A program made the translations under genes and the position numbers. Below the pieces are notes generated by a model. That model saw only the letters and a list, made by a program, of their open reading frames with translations. It had not been told where the DNA came from and made no database searches. From Flavobacteriales bacterium (GTDB lineage Bacteria; Bacteroidota; Bacteroidia; Flavobacteriales_F; PHOS-HE28), in assembly GCA_016710965.1 (NCBI GenBank), contig JADJTW010000008.1, forward strand, positions 1 to 64,000: 64,000 nucleotides of DNA, in the 5' to 3' direction. Of the stretch, positions 53,201 through 59,946 are shown piece after piece. The stretch's first letter is position 1, and each line of letters starts with the position of its first letter.

Positions 53201-54344
53201 GGCACTGCGCCTCGAATATGCTTAGCCCACTGAACGTGACGAGCTCCTGGGTGCCTTCCGGACCGTCGGGCCAGTTCAGCGTGCGCGTATAATCGGGGAA
53301 GGCTGCACCACCTATGGCGCGCATGGTGGTAGTGTAGGTGAAGCGCGTATAATCGCGGTAGGGGTCGAACATGGCCACCACGTTCACGAAATCGAAGGGC
53401 ACCCAATCGTCGTTCGCCGGCCACAATGCGCGCAGCATTCCGTTGCCGCTCAAGCCCTCAGGCGCGTACAGGAAGGAGCATACCTCGCTTCGCGAGAGCA
53501 CGCTCTCATCGTGCAGGCCGCCATTGAGCACGGCCGTCACGCGCACGGCGTAGTGGTAACCTGCATCAAGCGTGAGCTGGTCGGGGATCTCCAGGTTCAT
53601 CACCATTTCCTCCGAGATCATCGAGAAGAGCTCGGGCTCGGTGGCGCTCAGCATGGCATCGTTGGCATCGCCCACGCGGTCGCCGGGGGGGTCGATGCGC
53701 ACGATATCGAGCCGGTAGCTCACCTGATCGAAGAGCGCGGGCGGCGGGCTGAAGGTCCAGGCGATGTTCAGCAGGCCATCGGGCAGCGTGAAGGTGGTGT
53801 TGCAGATGTTCGTGAACACCGGTGGCTGCGGATGCACCACCAGCCAACCGGAGCATCCGGCGGGGATCGGGGCGCTCATCGCATCGCCATCAGGGCAGGC
53901 GAGCAGTTGAACGCAGATCTCCCAGTAGCCCTCGGGGAGCAACTGCTGATCGCGGATCTGCGCGAAGGTGATGCCTGCGAACTGGAAGTCGCCCTCTCCG
54001 AAACCGCCATCGAATTGCTGCGTGAGCTCGTCCACGTTGTACACGGTCGTCCCTGGATCGATATCGATGCACTGGCCGGGACTGAACGAAGGGACGGAGC
54101 TGATACGGATGCCGCGCTCCTGGCAGCGTAGCACCACGAATGGTGTTACCGACACGGCACCCGATGCCATGGAGTTGACCGTTACGGTTGCTGCCGCTGC
54201 CTGGTCCTGCAACTCGGCCCAGGTGATGGGCGGTGGCAGCGGCACGGTGGTGGTCACCGTCATCGGGTACGATTGGGCCAGGGCCTGCACGGCACAGAGC
54301 AAGGCAGGCAACAGAAGGATTCGGGACATCCGTTGAGCGATCAT
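47238..54344 (-). CDS. Giant secreted TANFOR-like protein (2,368 residues)
   Basis: The signal peptide MIAQRMSRILLLPALLCAVQ (cut after QALAQ) is followed by a domain that looks like the TANFOR domain: SYPMTVTTTVPLPPPITWAEL, RGIRISSVPSFSPGQCIDI and LLPEGYWEICVQLLAC. A second region (about 220-600) has FN3/Ig-like strands. The bulk (about 700-1900) is beta-rich, full of Gly/Asp/Asn and repeated FxGLxVxxDGRxVxGDV-type turns, with many Met- and aromatic-containing strands; it resembles no enzyme. No T9SS sorting domain, membrane helix or catalytic motif is apparent. The ATG at 54342-54344 overlaps the stop of the upstream barrel gene. Probably a surface or periplasmic scaffold. Confidence 0.85.
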   Translation of the reverse strand: MIAQRMSRILLLPALLCAVQALAQSYPMTVTTTVPLPPPITWAELQDQAAAATVTVNSMASGAVSVTPFVVLRCQERGIRISSVPSFSPGQCIDIDPGTTVYNVDELTQQFDGGFGEGDFQFAGITFAQIRDQQLLPEGYWEICVQLLACPDGDAMSAPIPAGCSGWLVVHPQPPVFTNICNTTFTLPDGLLNIAWTFSPPPALFDQVSYRLDIVRIDPPGDRVGDANDAMLSATEPELFSMISEEMVMNLEIPDQLTLDAGYHYAVRVTAVLNGGLHDESVLSRSEVCSFLYAPEGLSGNGMLRALWPANDDWVPFDFVNVVAMFDPYRDYTRFTYTTTMRAIGGAAFPDYTRTLNWPDGPEGTQELVTFSGLSIFEAQCLSVFHPNSGLPFDAYRRGQRYQWRTAGDFTMGGTTYHGDSGEEPFGIGMGPSQPQEPADATIVPTGNVTLRWLTANTPNEPLPPFSVVQAVGSSGPIFIDGNVNEHWQLEVSRRSDFSTIFHSTHGSLTGESWTLNSAVQSESAYLADIYKELENTASYTEEGTYYWRLHWKTDPSSITSANYNTSEVFTFCVGHCDDAPTTEEVVPPAEGGPCVSVCLEPAPTNTAAVSGAEVGSTVRVGKFNMEVITREGSGTTYTGTGKIEVPFLNNTKIMVAFTGLRVNSDGRMVAGDVVARKDWNPPTLNTITGAVHNIPTMSEGDVDAMEGFIQDGARLVSLLMGGQEIGLPIGIEEEVDGRLIVCGIINMKFGAERAYLDMVAGVDVMEIHTKLVFGVGDLCMTPNGLGDEGRAYLPYDILVTGDLDTRFKFKGGASTDLTNLTYVDWDCEGFKCVQIAAAVEFDRGTVLPAGDHDPAGTERVEANMKFSVCRSLDGTGAERHETWNVMARFTMDPFEVPGADGFTFTVEEAWLDWSTIANPDGMRFPEGYVHAAMGAEETQVLWKGFYMKRLAMTTPEVWGDGTGGPVGGSVNHFIVDDENTLSFNVAMVNLLAFNQGRIDSWAFSVDSLYMDMLQNTFQRAGLAGRIGLPINGEHDNLGYRAILGFDDTVDEFLFTLNVELEDTLTAPLWIAEMELLPNSFVQPTLPNPSNVHAELNGSISISTALASELGIDLGSIPSIQMPGMNFEGLVLDSDEGLSCRNCAFAYASPDKEVGGFPLSIRNLSLEFDDPTHPALVVEPMVSLSGGEGESSFAASVALKFVTVLEINGSGVQRFDFQDVQFTGMHLDVDVSAMRLVGDLRITKTATKEEVKGALTVGFPMGIRGDLQAIFGTIKTDPAVPINTSAQHYQYWMVDGMLYFNPGLMIMTGVGIYGFGGGAYHHMRFIDGSLPTNTVMASMAPQTPPNEIAPADANAGNDHPDDFTSGLTADASAVGSGPAPSGGRYEEDFNTFLGIRLALVFGTYPNPKGCNMDLTLRGEFTSTGGLSLLQVRGDIYGLVDIPERNEARITGNILFSYANREGNEVIHANLSVMLDFVVARGAGAGNKLVDANFHTESATGKWYFIMGTPDNPGGIVVGPPGGAPILRITNYIMVGNDSIPFELPDPPARIMEILGLNNPSRGLGTEAETAAAIGGDRDMGPLENGAGFAFGAGFELNLDLNLAVLYANIGMALGFDLLLSEIPESMVCAETGTRPGDNGWYAQGQMYAGIWGELGVQLDLLFVRFRAPILSMSAAMLLQGNFPNPSGFRGHAAVHFSVLNGAITADATLTVEDGQQCTLMPAGDPLADFQFIKDLGPKGWAVSIFDLPTASYNLPVQEVLEVPKLIDPNTHAVVMYRFHPYVSSFTLKELVGNVNIPGTNQFGDERGTSSFLTRINAMKPLTIHQTRVEVRVREETSPGHLIEFVNPETHAVWSESRTQNFRTGVAPDHITEDQVDYTYPVNRQRYFLQHESNNKGRVRQSMGAARPDLFQATIDGRGYSYVAKFIPLGGGATQETTITYTGGLDIPLTVPNLDHERIYVVQLIRRLTSTAGGLPVLNVNIPGGIGGPAATAAVTAAQISAPLSLTFIAANGDVQNQRLTGGNVQRAVSMLPNDHLLYTFRFRSSKYNTLQEKFASLTLEGKTPARYDHWRNADVRGNATETFDDIDIQGYWKNGARKLAPLVWFAPNYGDSYFQYLQNTSHVLYNQYRNTRTYTFPGNSVSLPAFPVVHPLLWGNSHPQEPIVSYNGYIEAPISDDEMEDAAAPPSSVPMLNLGLGATQGIGNTAPGAGVLGSMGASGGFGITGLLGNSGLLSNAAPWPGFGFLYRAGKHAVTDQMTIRVATFTALNAPGANGSYLTTLLQQHGPSLNRANMLYIIMRSDDAVGLRHTGNLPTVSPSDEFPIFYNANYHVQMRFRSPIPGSRNTVSEKQFTLIHEEPPAYNGSTVLY

Positions 54345-56068
54345 GGCGTCTTCGGTTTTCGTTCGCGCTTGCGGAACTCTGCGGAATAGGTGAGTTGCAG
54401 GCGCATCTGGTATTGGCTGTTCTCGAAGCGTTCGTTGGTGCTCCGGCCGTTGTAGTTCACGCCCAGGCCGAGGCGATGCGTCTGGCCCAGGCGCTGGTCG
54501 AGGCCTGCATTGGCGACCAGCGAAGTGCTGCCGCCGTAGTGCTCCCCGCGGTTCAGGTAGAATGCCGCACGCGCGTTCACGCCCGTGCGGTCCTTGTTGA
54601 TGCCTTTGCGCGCATTGAGCGAGGTGCCGTACTTGATCCGGCCCAGGCCCGCGCTCTCGAACAAGCTGGTGGTCAGGCGCACGCCCCAACTGAAGGCACG
54701 CGGCTTCACCGCTGATCGGTAGCCGACGCTGCCGGTGTAGGTCACCGTGGTCATCGCAGGCTGCGAAGGATAGCCTTCGTTCACGAAGGCCTGGTAGCCC
54801 AGCGCGATATCCATGCTGCGCGTGCTGCCCTTGGCGGTGTTGCGGAAGCGGAGGTTGTTGTTGAGCGTGATGTTGTCCGACACTTGACGCAATTCCAGCG
54901 TATCGGTGCCAGCGGCTTCGTAAGCGCTACGGACATTCGCTTCGAAGTTGCTCCAGCTGAGCGATGTGGTGACCACCTTGCCGCTGTTGTAGGTGAGGCT
55001 GGCGCTGCCGATGGTGCGGCGCGTGCGCAAGGCAAGCGACTCCTTGATGTTGTTGGTCTGCAAACCGAGCGAGACCGTGGCACGCAGCTTCTGCTTGAAC
55101 AGTCCTGTGCCGACGGATGCACGGTAGTTCTCCACGTCGCGCATGAAGAAGTAGTTGCCAAGTGTCTGAAAGAGCGGATCGATGCGATCGTAGTTGACGC
55201 TGAACGTGGTGCCCCGCACGTTCAGGCTCAGGCCGGTCTTCACAGCAGCGCCGCGACGCGAGCGCGGGTCCACGTTGAAGAGGAAGCTGTCGTAGTTATT
55301 GGCAGCATCGGCCAGGTCGCCGGTGCGTTCGTCGGGCACCACGCCCACGTTGTGCAGGCTGCCCGCAGCATCGAATTGCCATTGCAGGCTCTTCGCCACT
55401 TGCACGGCAGCGCCCAACCCCAGCACCAGGTTCTCTTCAGGTTGTGCATCGCCGTATCGGCCGTTGCGCAACGCAATGGCGTCGTAATCGTCCTTCGCTT
55501 GGAAGAGGACCACATCCACGTGCGTGGCTTGCGTGCCGCCGCCGAGCTTCATGGCCATTCCGGTGCGTTCGAAGGCGGGCTCTTCGATCACCTCGGTGGT
55601 GGTATCGGCGAAGATCTCCTTGCGCAGCCGGCCGTACATGGCAGCGAAGCGGAACTTCCCAGGGCTGAGCTCCAACCCGCCGCCGAAGAAGCGCTGGCCG
55701 TTCATCGTGAGTTCGCTGAAGTGCATGCTGCGATGCCCGATATGCGCGGTGGCCCACTTATACCGCGGGCTGATGCCGAACTGATTGAAAGGTTGCCGGA
55801 AGTCGCGCTCCTTCTCGCTGAACACGAAGCTGAAGGGGAGCTGCAGCTCATATATGCTCAGGTTGAGCCGGCCGCTCAAGCCCCAGGAATAGGGTGATAG
55901 CCGCGGGTCATCGAGGTCCGTGGTGTACATCGCACCGAAGGCGCTGAGCCCGCCGGTGAGGTTGACCCCTCCCTTCTTGCCAACTTGTTGGAGGTCCTGC
56001 GCCACGACCTCGCCACCGACCAAGGCCGCGCAAGCGCAAATGAGGGCGGTGCGGATCCCAGGCAGCAT
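54341..56068 (-). CDS. Outer-membrane beta-barrel protein (first gene of the TANFOR-like operon)
   Basis: A 575-residue protein with signal peptide (MLPGIRTALICACAALVGG, cut near VVAQ) and an alternating pattern of amphipathic strands through its whole length, e.g. GLSGRLNLSIYELQLPFSFV, KLRATVSLGLQTNNI, TTSLSWSNFEANVRS and YQMRLQLTYSAEF, which predict an outer-membrane barrel. No plug or TonB box is seen. An N-terminal GKKGGVNLTGGLSAFGAMY segment could be the start of the barrel. I use the ATG at 56068; a GTG at 56098 would add ten residues. It lies 56 bp downstream of moaA on the same strand, and the giant gene starts within its stop. Confidence 0.85.
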   Translation of the reverse strand: MLPGIRTALICACAALVGGEVVAQDLQQVGKKGGVNLTGGLSAFGAMYTTDLDDPRLSPYSWGLSGRLNLSIYELQLPFSFVFSEKERDFRQPFNQFGISPRYKWATAHIGHRSMHFSELTMNGQRFFGGGLELSPGKFRFAAMYGRLRKEIFADTTTEVIEEPAFERTGMAMKLGGGTQATHVDVVLFQAKDDYDAIALRNGRYGDAQPEENLVLGLGAAVQVAKSLQWQFDAAGSLHNVGVVPDERTGDLADAANNYDSFLFNVDPRSRRGAAVKTGLSLNVRGTTFSVNYDRIDPLFQTLGNYFFMRDVENYRASVGTGLFKQKLRATVSLGLQTNNIKESLALRTRRTIGSASLTYNSGKVVTTSLSWSNFEANVRSAYEAAGTDTLELRQVSDNITLNNNLRFRNTAKGSTRSMDIALGYQAFVNEGYPSQPAMTTVTYTGSVGYRSAVKPRAFSWGVRLTTSLFESAGLGRIKYGTSLNARKGINKDRTGVNARAAFYLNRGEHYGGSTSLVANAGLDQRLGQTHRLGLGVNYNGRSTNERFENSQYQMRLQLTYSAEFRKRERKPKTP

Positions 56069-56124
56069 GGCGTAGGCACGAAAGAAGCCCTCCGCCACAG
56101 GTCCGATGGCGTGTTCTAGACCGC

Positions 56125-57120
56125 CTAGCCGCCGATACTCACCATCGGCCGCGCGCTCAGGTCGTGCAAGACCTCTTCCTCCTTCTCCGGCTTGAATTGG
56201 GGTAGCCCGCCGAGCATGGCGTGCTTCGCCAGCACATTGGCCTCGATGAGCGGGGCGATGTCCTCGCCGCGACGCAGCGCTGAGAGCAGGTCGGTCTCTT
56301 CACGGGCGAAGAGGCAGTTACGCATCTTCCCTTCGGCTGTAAGACGCATGCGGTCGCAGTCACCGCAGAAGGGTTCGGTCACGGTGCTGATCACGGCGAA
56401 AGTGCCAGGCCAGGTGGGCACGCGGTACGCCTTGGCGGTGCTGTGCGGGTCGTCGTTCAGTTTCTCGAAGGAATACACGCTGCCGATGTGCCCAAGCATT
56501 TCGGAATAGGTGTACACGCGTTCTCTTCCCCAGTGATTGCCCGCGAACGGCATGAACTCGATGAAACGTACATGCACGAGGTGATCGCGCGTCAGCTCCA
56601 CGAAACGCAGGATCTCATCATCGTTCACGCCGCGCATCACCACCATGTTCAGCTTCACGCGCAGGCCGCGCTGCAAGGCCAGAAGAATGTTGGCATGCAC
56701 GGTGTCGATGCCATCGCGCCGGGCGATGGTCTTGAAGCGCTCGGCATCGAAGGTGTCCAAACTAATGTTGATGCTCTTCAGGCCCGCATCGATCAAGGCA
56801 TCGAGGTGCTTGTGCAGCGTGAGCGCGTTGGTGGTGAGGCCGAGCTTCACGGGCAATGCAGCCATGTCACGCACGATGTCCGCGGCATCGGGCCGTACGA
56901 GCGGTTCACCACCTGTAAGCCGGATCTTGTTCACCCCGTAACGCTCCACGAAGAGCCTTGCGATCGTCGCGATCTCCTCGCGCGTCATCAGCTCTTCCCG
57001 CTTCAGGAAGTGCTGGTCCTCCGGCATGCAGTAGGTGCATCGCAGGTCGCACTTGTCCACGATGCTGATGCGCAGGCTGCGGTGCGTACGGGAGTGGCGG
57101 TCGGTGAGTGCGTATGACAC
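56125..57120 (-). CDS. moaA: GTP 3',8-cyclase
   Basis: A radical-SAM enzyme that, with MoaC, makes cPMP, the first step of molybdenum-cofactor synthesis. The N-terminal cluster motif is CDLRCTYCMPE (CxxxCxxC), followed by RLTGGEPLVRPD and SINISLDTFD. The C-terminal second [4Fe-4S] site uses PFCGDCDRMRLTAEGKMRNCLF. The chain ends in SIGG with the terminal Gly-Gly needed for activity. Length 331 is normal. The start is GTG at 57120, four nt after TAACTTGC. It is separated from the main moco operon by 15 kb. Confidence 0.97.
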   Translation of the reverse strand: MSYALTDRHSRTHRSLRISIVDKCDLRCTYCMPEDQHFLKREELMTREEIATIARLFVERYGVNKIRLTGGEPLVRPDAADIVRDMAALPVKLGLTTNALTLHKHLDALIDAGLKSINISLDTFDAERFKTIARRDGIDTVHANILLALQRGLRVKLNMVVMRGVNDDEILRFVELTRDHLVHVRFIEFMPFAGNHWGRERVYTYSEMLGHIGSVYSFEKLNDDPHSTAKAYRVPTWPGTFAVISTVTEPFCGDCDRMRLTAEGKMRNCLFAREETDLLSALRRGEDIAPLIEANVLAKHAMLGGLPQFKPEKEEEVLHDLSARPMVSIGG

Positions 57121-57124
57121 GCGG

Positions 57125-57132
57125 GCAAGTTA
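57125..57132 (-). promoter_or_regulatory. -7-like box TAACTTGC next to the moaA start
   Basis: On the minus strand TAACTTGC lies four nt before the GTG start of moaA; on the plus strand TACCTTGA overlaps it (57131-57138) and may serve tag. One position differs from TAnnTTTG in each. Confidence 0.35.
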
Positions 57133-57165
57133 CCTTGAGCGCATCACCTTGACGACTTTGATGTC

Positions 57166-57741
57166 ATGCCCAAGAAGGAACCCACGCGCTGCCCCTGGCC
57201 CGGAGCCGATGCCCGGATGATCGAGTACCACGACACCATCTGGGGAACGCCCGAGCACGACGACCGCAAGCTCTACGCGAAGCTGGTGCTCGACGGCGCG
57301 CAGGCGGGCTTGAGCTGGAAGACCATCCTGCACCGCAGCGATGGCTATCGCCGGGCATTCGATGACTGGAACGTGGAGAAGATCGCACGCTATGGCAAGA
57401 AGGATGTCGCGCGCCTGCTCGCCGACGAGGGCATCATCCGCAACCGAGCCAAGGTGGCGAGCGCGATCAAGAATGCGCAGGCCTGGCTGCGGATCATGGA
57501 GGCGGGCAAGGGCTCCTTCGACGATTTCCTCTGGAAGCATGTGGAGCACACGACCATCGTGAATCGCTGGAAGGATGCGAAGCATGTCCCCGCAAGCACG
57601 CCCATCAGCGACGCGCTGAGCAAGGAACTGAAGAAGGCCGACTTCAGCTTCGTGGGCAGCACGATCATCTATGCGTACATGCAAGCCATCGGGATGGTCG
57701 ATGACCACTTGGCGACCTGCTGGCGACGGACCGGGAAGTAA
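57166..57741 (+). CDS. tag: DNA-3-methyladenine glycosylase I
   Basis: It removes 3-methyladenine from alkylated DNA. Signatures: RCPWPGADARMIEYHDTIWG, LYAKLVLDGAQAGLSWKTIL (catalytic Glu/Asp region and base pocket) and DFSFVGSTIIYAYMQAIGM. The zinc-snap residues are present: Cys near the N-terminus (TRCPWPG), His in EYHD, and His/Cys in DDHLATCWRR. Length 191 is usual. A partial ACTTTG -7 box lies five nt before the ATG. Divergent from moaA. Confidence 0.95.
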   Translation: MPKKEPTRCPWPGADARMIEYHDTIWGTPEHDDRKLYAKLVLDGAQAGLSWKTILHRSDGYRRAFDDWNVEKIARYGKKDVARLLADEGIIRNRAKVASAIKNAQAWLRIMEAGKGSFDDFLWKHVEHTTIVNRWKDAKHVPASTPISDALSKELKKADFSFVGSTIIYAYMQAIGMVDDHLATCWRRTGK

Positions 57742-57771
57742 CCGCGCAACGATGTATCGAAGGACTGCCGC

Positions 57772-57779
57772 TACCTTTC
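57772..57779 (+). promoter_or_regulatory. -7 box TACCTTTC next to the fdhD start
   Basis: TACCTTTC lies three nt before the ATG at 57783, one base off TAnnTTTG. It predicts a leaderless fdhD mRNA. Confidence 0.4.
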
Positions 57780-57782
57780 GGC

Positions 57783-58613
57783 ATGCGCACACCCGTGGCC
57801 CCGATCTCCGTTGAGCGCATCGAGCACGGCACGAGCACCATTGCCCAAGACCTGCTGGTGACCGAAGAACCGTTGGAGATCCGCCTGGGTTTCGGGCCAG
57901 AGACCGATCGGCAGGAAATGCGCTTGAGCGTGACCATGCGCACGCCCGGCCACGATGAAGATCTCGCAATGGGCTTCCTCTTCACCGAGGGCCTCATCAC
58001 CAATGCGGCCGACCTGCTTCGCGTGGCCTACTGCGAGAACGTGAAGGACGATGAGCACGGCAACGTTGTGCGGGCTGAACTGCATCCTTCCGTGGAGGTC
58101 GATCCCGCCCGGTGGCAGCGGAACTTCTACACCACCAGCAGCTGCGGGGTCTGCGGCAAGAGCAGTATCGAAGCCGTGCATGCACAATGCGTGCGCCCCA
58201 TGGGAACCGTCCCGGTACTGGATCATGCGGTCCTTTCCTCGCTGCCCGATCGCATGCGCGCGGCACAGGCTGTCTTCAAGCATACCGGCGGCATCCATGC
58301 GGCGGCATTGTTCAATGTACATGGCGAGCTGCTGCTGTTGCGCGAGGATGTGGGCCGCCACAATGCCGTGGACAAGGTGATCGGCGCTGCGTTGCTCGGG
58401 CGCATGAACACCGACGAATGCATCCTCCTCGTGAGCGGCCGTGCGGGCTTCGAACTGGTGCAGAAATGCGTTGTGGCAGGCATCCCGGCCATGGCAGCCG
58501 TGGGAGCGCCTTCATCGCTTGCGGTGGACCTTGCGCGCAAGAGCGGGCTCACCCTGATCGGATTCCTGCGCGGGGAACGGTACAACATCTACGCGCCAAT
58601 ACGGAAAGAGTGA
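57783..58613 (+). CDS. fdhD: Formate dehydrogenase accessory sulfurtransferase
   Basis: It transfers sulphur to the bis-MGD cofactor of formate dehydrogenase. The persulphide cysteines are in SSCGVCGKSS (about residue 118-122). MRTPGHDEDLAMGFLFTEGLI, FKHTGGIHAAALF, LREDVGRHNAVDKVIG and LLVSGRAGFELVQKC are the family motifs. Length 276 is usual. With moaA and the moco operon it points to a formate dehydrogenase elsewhere in the genome. grpB follows by 11 bp. Confidence 0.95.
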   Translation: MRTPVAPISVERIEHGTSTIAQDLLVTEEPLEIRLGFGPETDRQEMRLSVTMRTPGHDEDLAMGFLFTEGLITNAADLLRVAYCENVKDDEHGNVVRAELHPSVEVDPARWQRNFYTTSSCGVCGKSSIEAVHAQCVRPMGTVPVLDHAVLSSLPDRMRAAQAVFKHTGGIHAAALFNVHGELLLLREDVGRHNAVDKVIGAALLGRMNTDECILLVSGRAGFELVQKCVVAGIPAMAAVGAPSSLAVDLARKSGLTLIGFLRGERYNIYAPIRKE

Positions 58614-58624
58614 CATTCGCACCC

Positions 58625-59197
58625 ATGGCACGACAACCGAAGGACAGGATCACTGCACTGAGCAAAGAGCGCATCGCCATCGTGCCCTACAACGCTGAAT
58701 GGCCGAAGCTCTATGCCGAACTGGAGAAGAGCATCAAGCAATTGGTGCCCCGCCGCCTGATGCAGCGCATCTCCCATATCGGCAGCACGGCAGTGCCCGG
58801 TCTTCCCGCCAAGCCGGTGATCGACATACAAGTGGAGGTGAGCGACCTCGAATTGGTCCGTGAGGAAGTGGTTCCGCTAATGGAAGGCGCCGGGTACGAA
58901 TTCATCTGGCGGCCCACCATGGGCGATGATGCTCCCTTCTATGCCTGGTTCATCCTGCGGGACCAGGCAGGCGAACGGCTCGCCCATGTGCATATGGTGG
59001 AGTCGGGCCGGGCTAGCGCCGACCGCATCCTCTTCCGTGATTACCTCCGCGCCTTCCCGGAAGAAGTCCAGCGGTACGAAGCCCTCAAGCTGGACCTGGC
59101 AAAGCGCTTCCCCAACGACCGTGCAGCCTACACCACGAACAAGACCACGTACGTGAACGAGGTGCTTACCAAGGCGCGGCGCGAGAAATGGCGTTAG
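58625..59197 (+). CDS. GrpB/UPF0157 family nucleotidyltransferase-like protein
   Basis: A 190-residue protein with a nucleotidyltransferase fold: IVPYNAEWPKLYAELEKSI, RISHIGSTAVPGLPAKPVIDIQVEV (GSTxVPGLxAKPxIDI signature), and LAHVHMVESG, FRDYLRAFPE, YTTNKTTYVNEVL at the end. Family members have been linked to dephospho-CoA-kinase fusions and CoA metabolism, but a defined reaction is lacking. The ATG at 58625 gives a basic N-terminus. It follows fdhD by 11 bp, likely one transcript. Confidence 0.9.
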   Translation: MARQPKDRITALSKERIAIVPYNAEWPKLYAELEKSIKQLVPRRLMQRISHIGSTAVPGLPAKPVIDIQVEVSDLELVREEVVPLMEGAGYEFIWRPTMGDDAPFYAWFILRDQAGERLAHVHMVESGRASADRILFRDYLRAFPEEVQRYEALKLDLAKRFPNDRAAYTTNKTTYVNEVLTKARREKWR

Positions 59198-59258
59198 GCG
59201 TTCGCGCAGGAGCCTGTTCAGATCGCCGCTCGCATGTGAGCGAATACGAAAAGCACTA

Positions 59259-59636
59259 CTAAGGCGAGCTCAGCAACCAGGCGTGCCGCTGCTCTCCATC
59301 GTTGCTGTGCCAGAAATAGCAGTAGCGACTGCGTTTGCTGGTCAGCAAGCGTTCCACCTCGCTGCGTTCCCGCTCAGGATAGAAGAGCCGCAATAAGCCA
59401 GACACCGTATCGAACACCGGCGCAAGGGCATCCCCTGGCACGAAGGAGACTTCCAATTCGCGGACACGCGTACGGGGCGAAACTGGCGAACCAGCAAAGC
59501 GCAGCGCATCATTCGTCTTGCGCACCAAACGCGTAATACGCAGCACTTCGATCAGTCCGGCTGAACGCAGTGCAAGAGCATTGCCCAAGCTGAAATCGCC
59601 TTGCTGATCGATGCGGTCGGCTGCGTGGGTGGACAT
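59259..59636 (-). CDS. Hypothetical protein, unrecognised
   Basis: A 125-residue soluble, basic protein on the minus strand between two plus-strand operons. Visible features: a helix LGNALALRSAGLIEVLRITRLVRK, shown in part here, a strand RELEVSFVPGD, and an aromatic C-terminus SRYCYFWHSNDGEQRHAWLL. I do not recognise the family, and the frame has no overlapping competitor on the plus strand. A TAAGTTTTG-like box on the minus strand near 59706-59714 could be its promoter. Whether it is real depends on codon use, so confidence is moderate. Confidence 0.5.
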   Translation of the reverse strand: MSTHAADRIDQQGDFSLGNALALRSAGLIEVLRITRLVRKTNDALRFAGSPVSPRTRVRELEVSFVPGDALAPVFDTVSGLLRLFYPERERSEVERLLTSKRSRYCYFWHSNDGEQRHAWLLSSP

Positions 59637-59946
59637 CGTTGCGGCTTAAGAGCGCTCCAAGTTTCACCCAATGGATTGGCATTCCAAAGAACATCGATCA
59701 TTCGTGCAAAACTTAATGCTGGCTTTACATGGGCGAGGCGGACCGTTTCCGCGTCGGGTCATACAGAACGTCCACTCGTGGCTCTCTCGGCCTGTCATCC
59801 CGTCGATGCGATCCGTCCAATGCAAGCCCCCCTGATCATCACAAGGCTCTGTAGCCCAGAACAATTCCAAACAGCCGCGCGTTCGCTTCTTGCTTCCTCA
59901 CCAACCACCTCGCCCGTAAGTTTGCGGCCGTTCCCAACGCTCCCAC
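59637..59946. other. Intergenic region upstream of sdhC
   Basis: These 310 bp are richer in A/T than the surroundings near 59640-59730. No gene is seen. The right end holds the sdhC promoter (59890-59924). A minus-strand box near 59706 may serve the unrecognised gene at 59259. Confidence 0.6.
59890..59924 (+). promoter_or_regulatory. Promoter of the sdhCAB operon
   Basis: TTG (59890-59892), 24 nt, then TAAGTTTG (59917-59924). The -7 box is an exact TAnnTTTG match; the spacer is longer than the usual 19-20. The ATG at 59947 follows 22 nt later. Confidence 0.55.
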
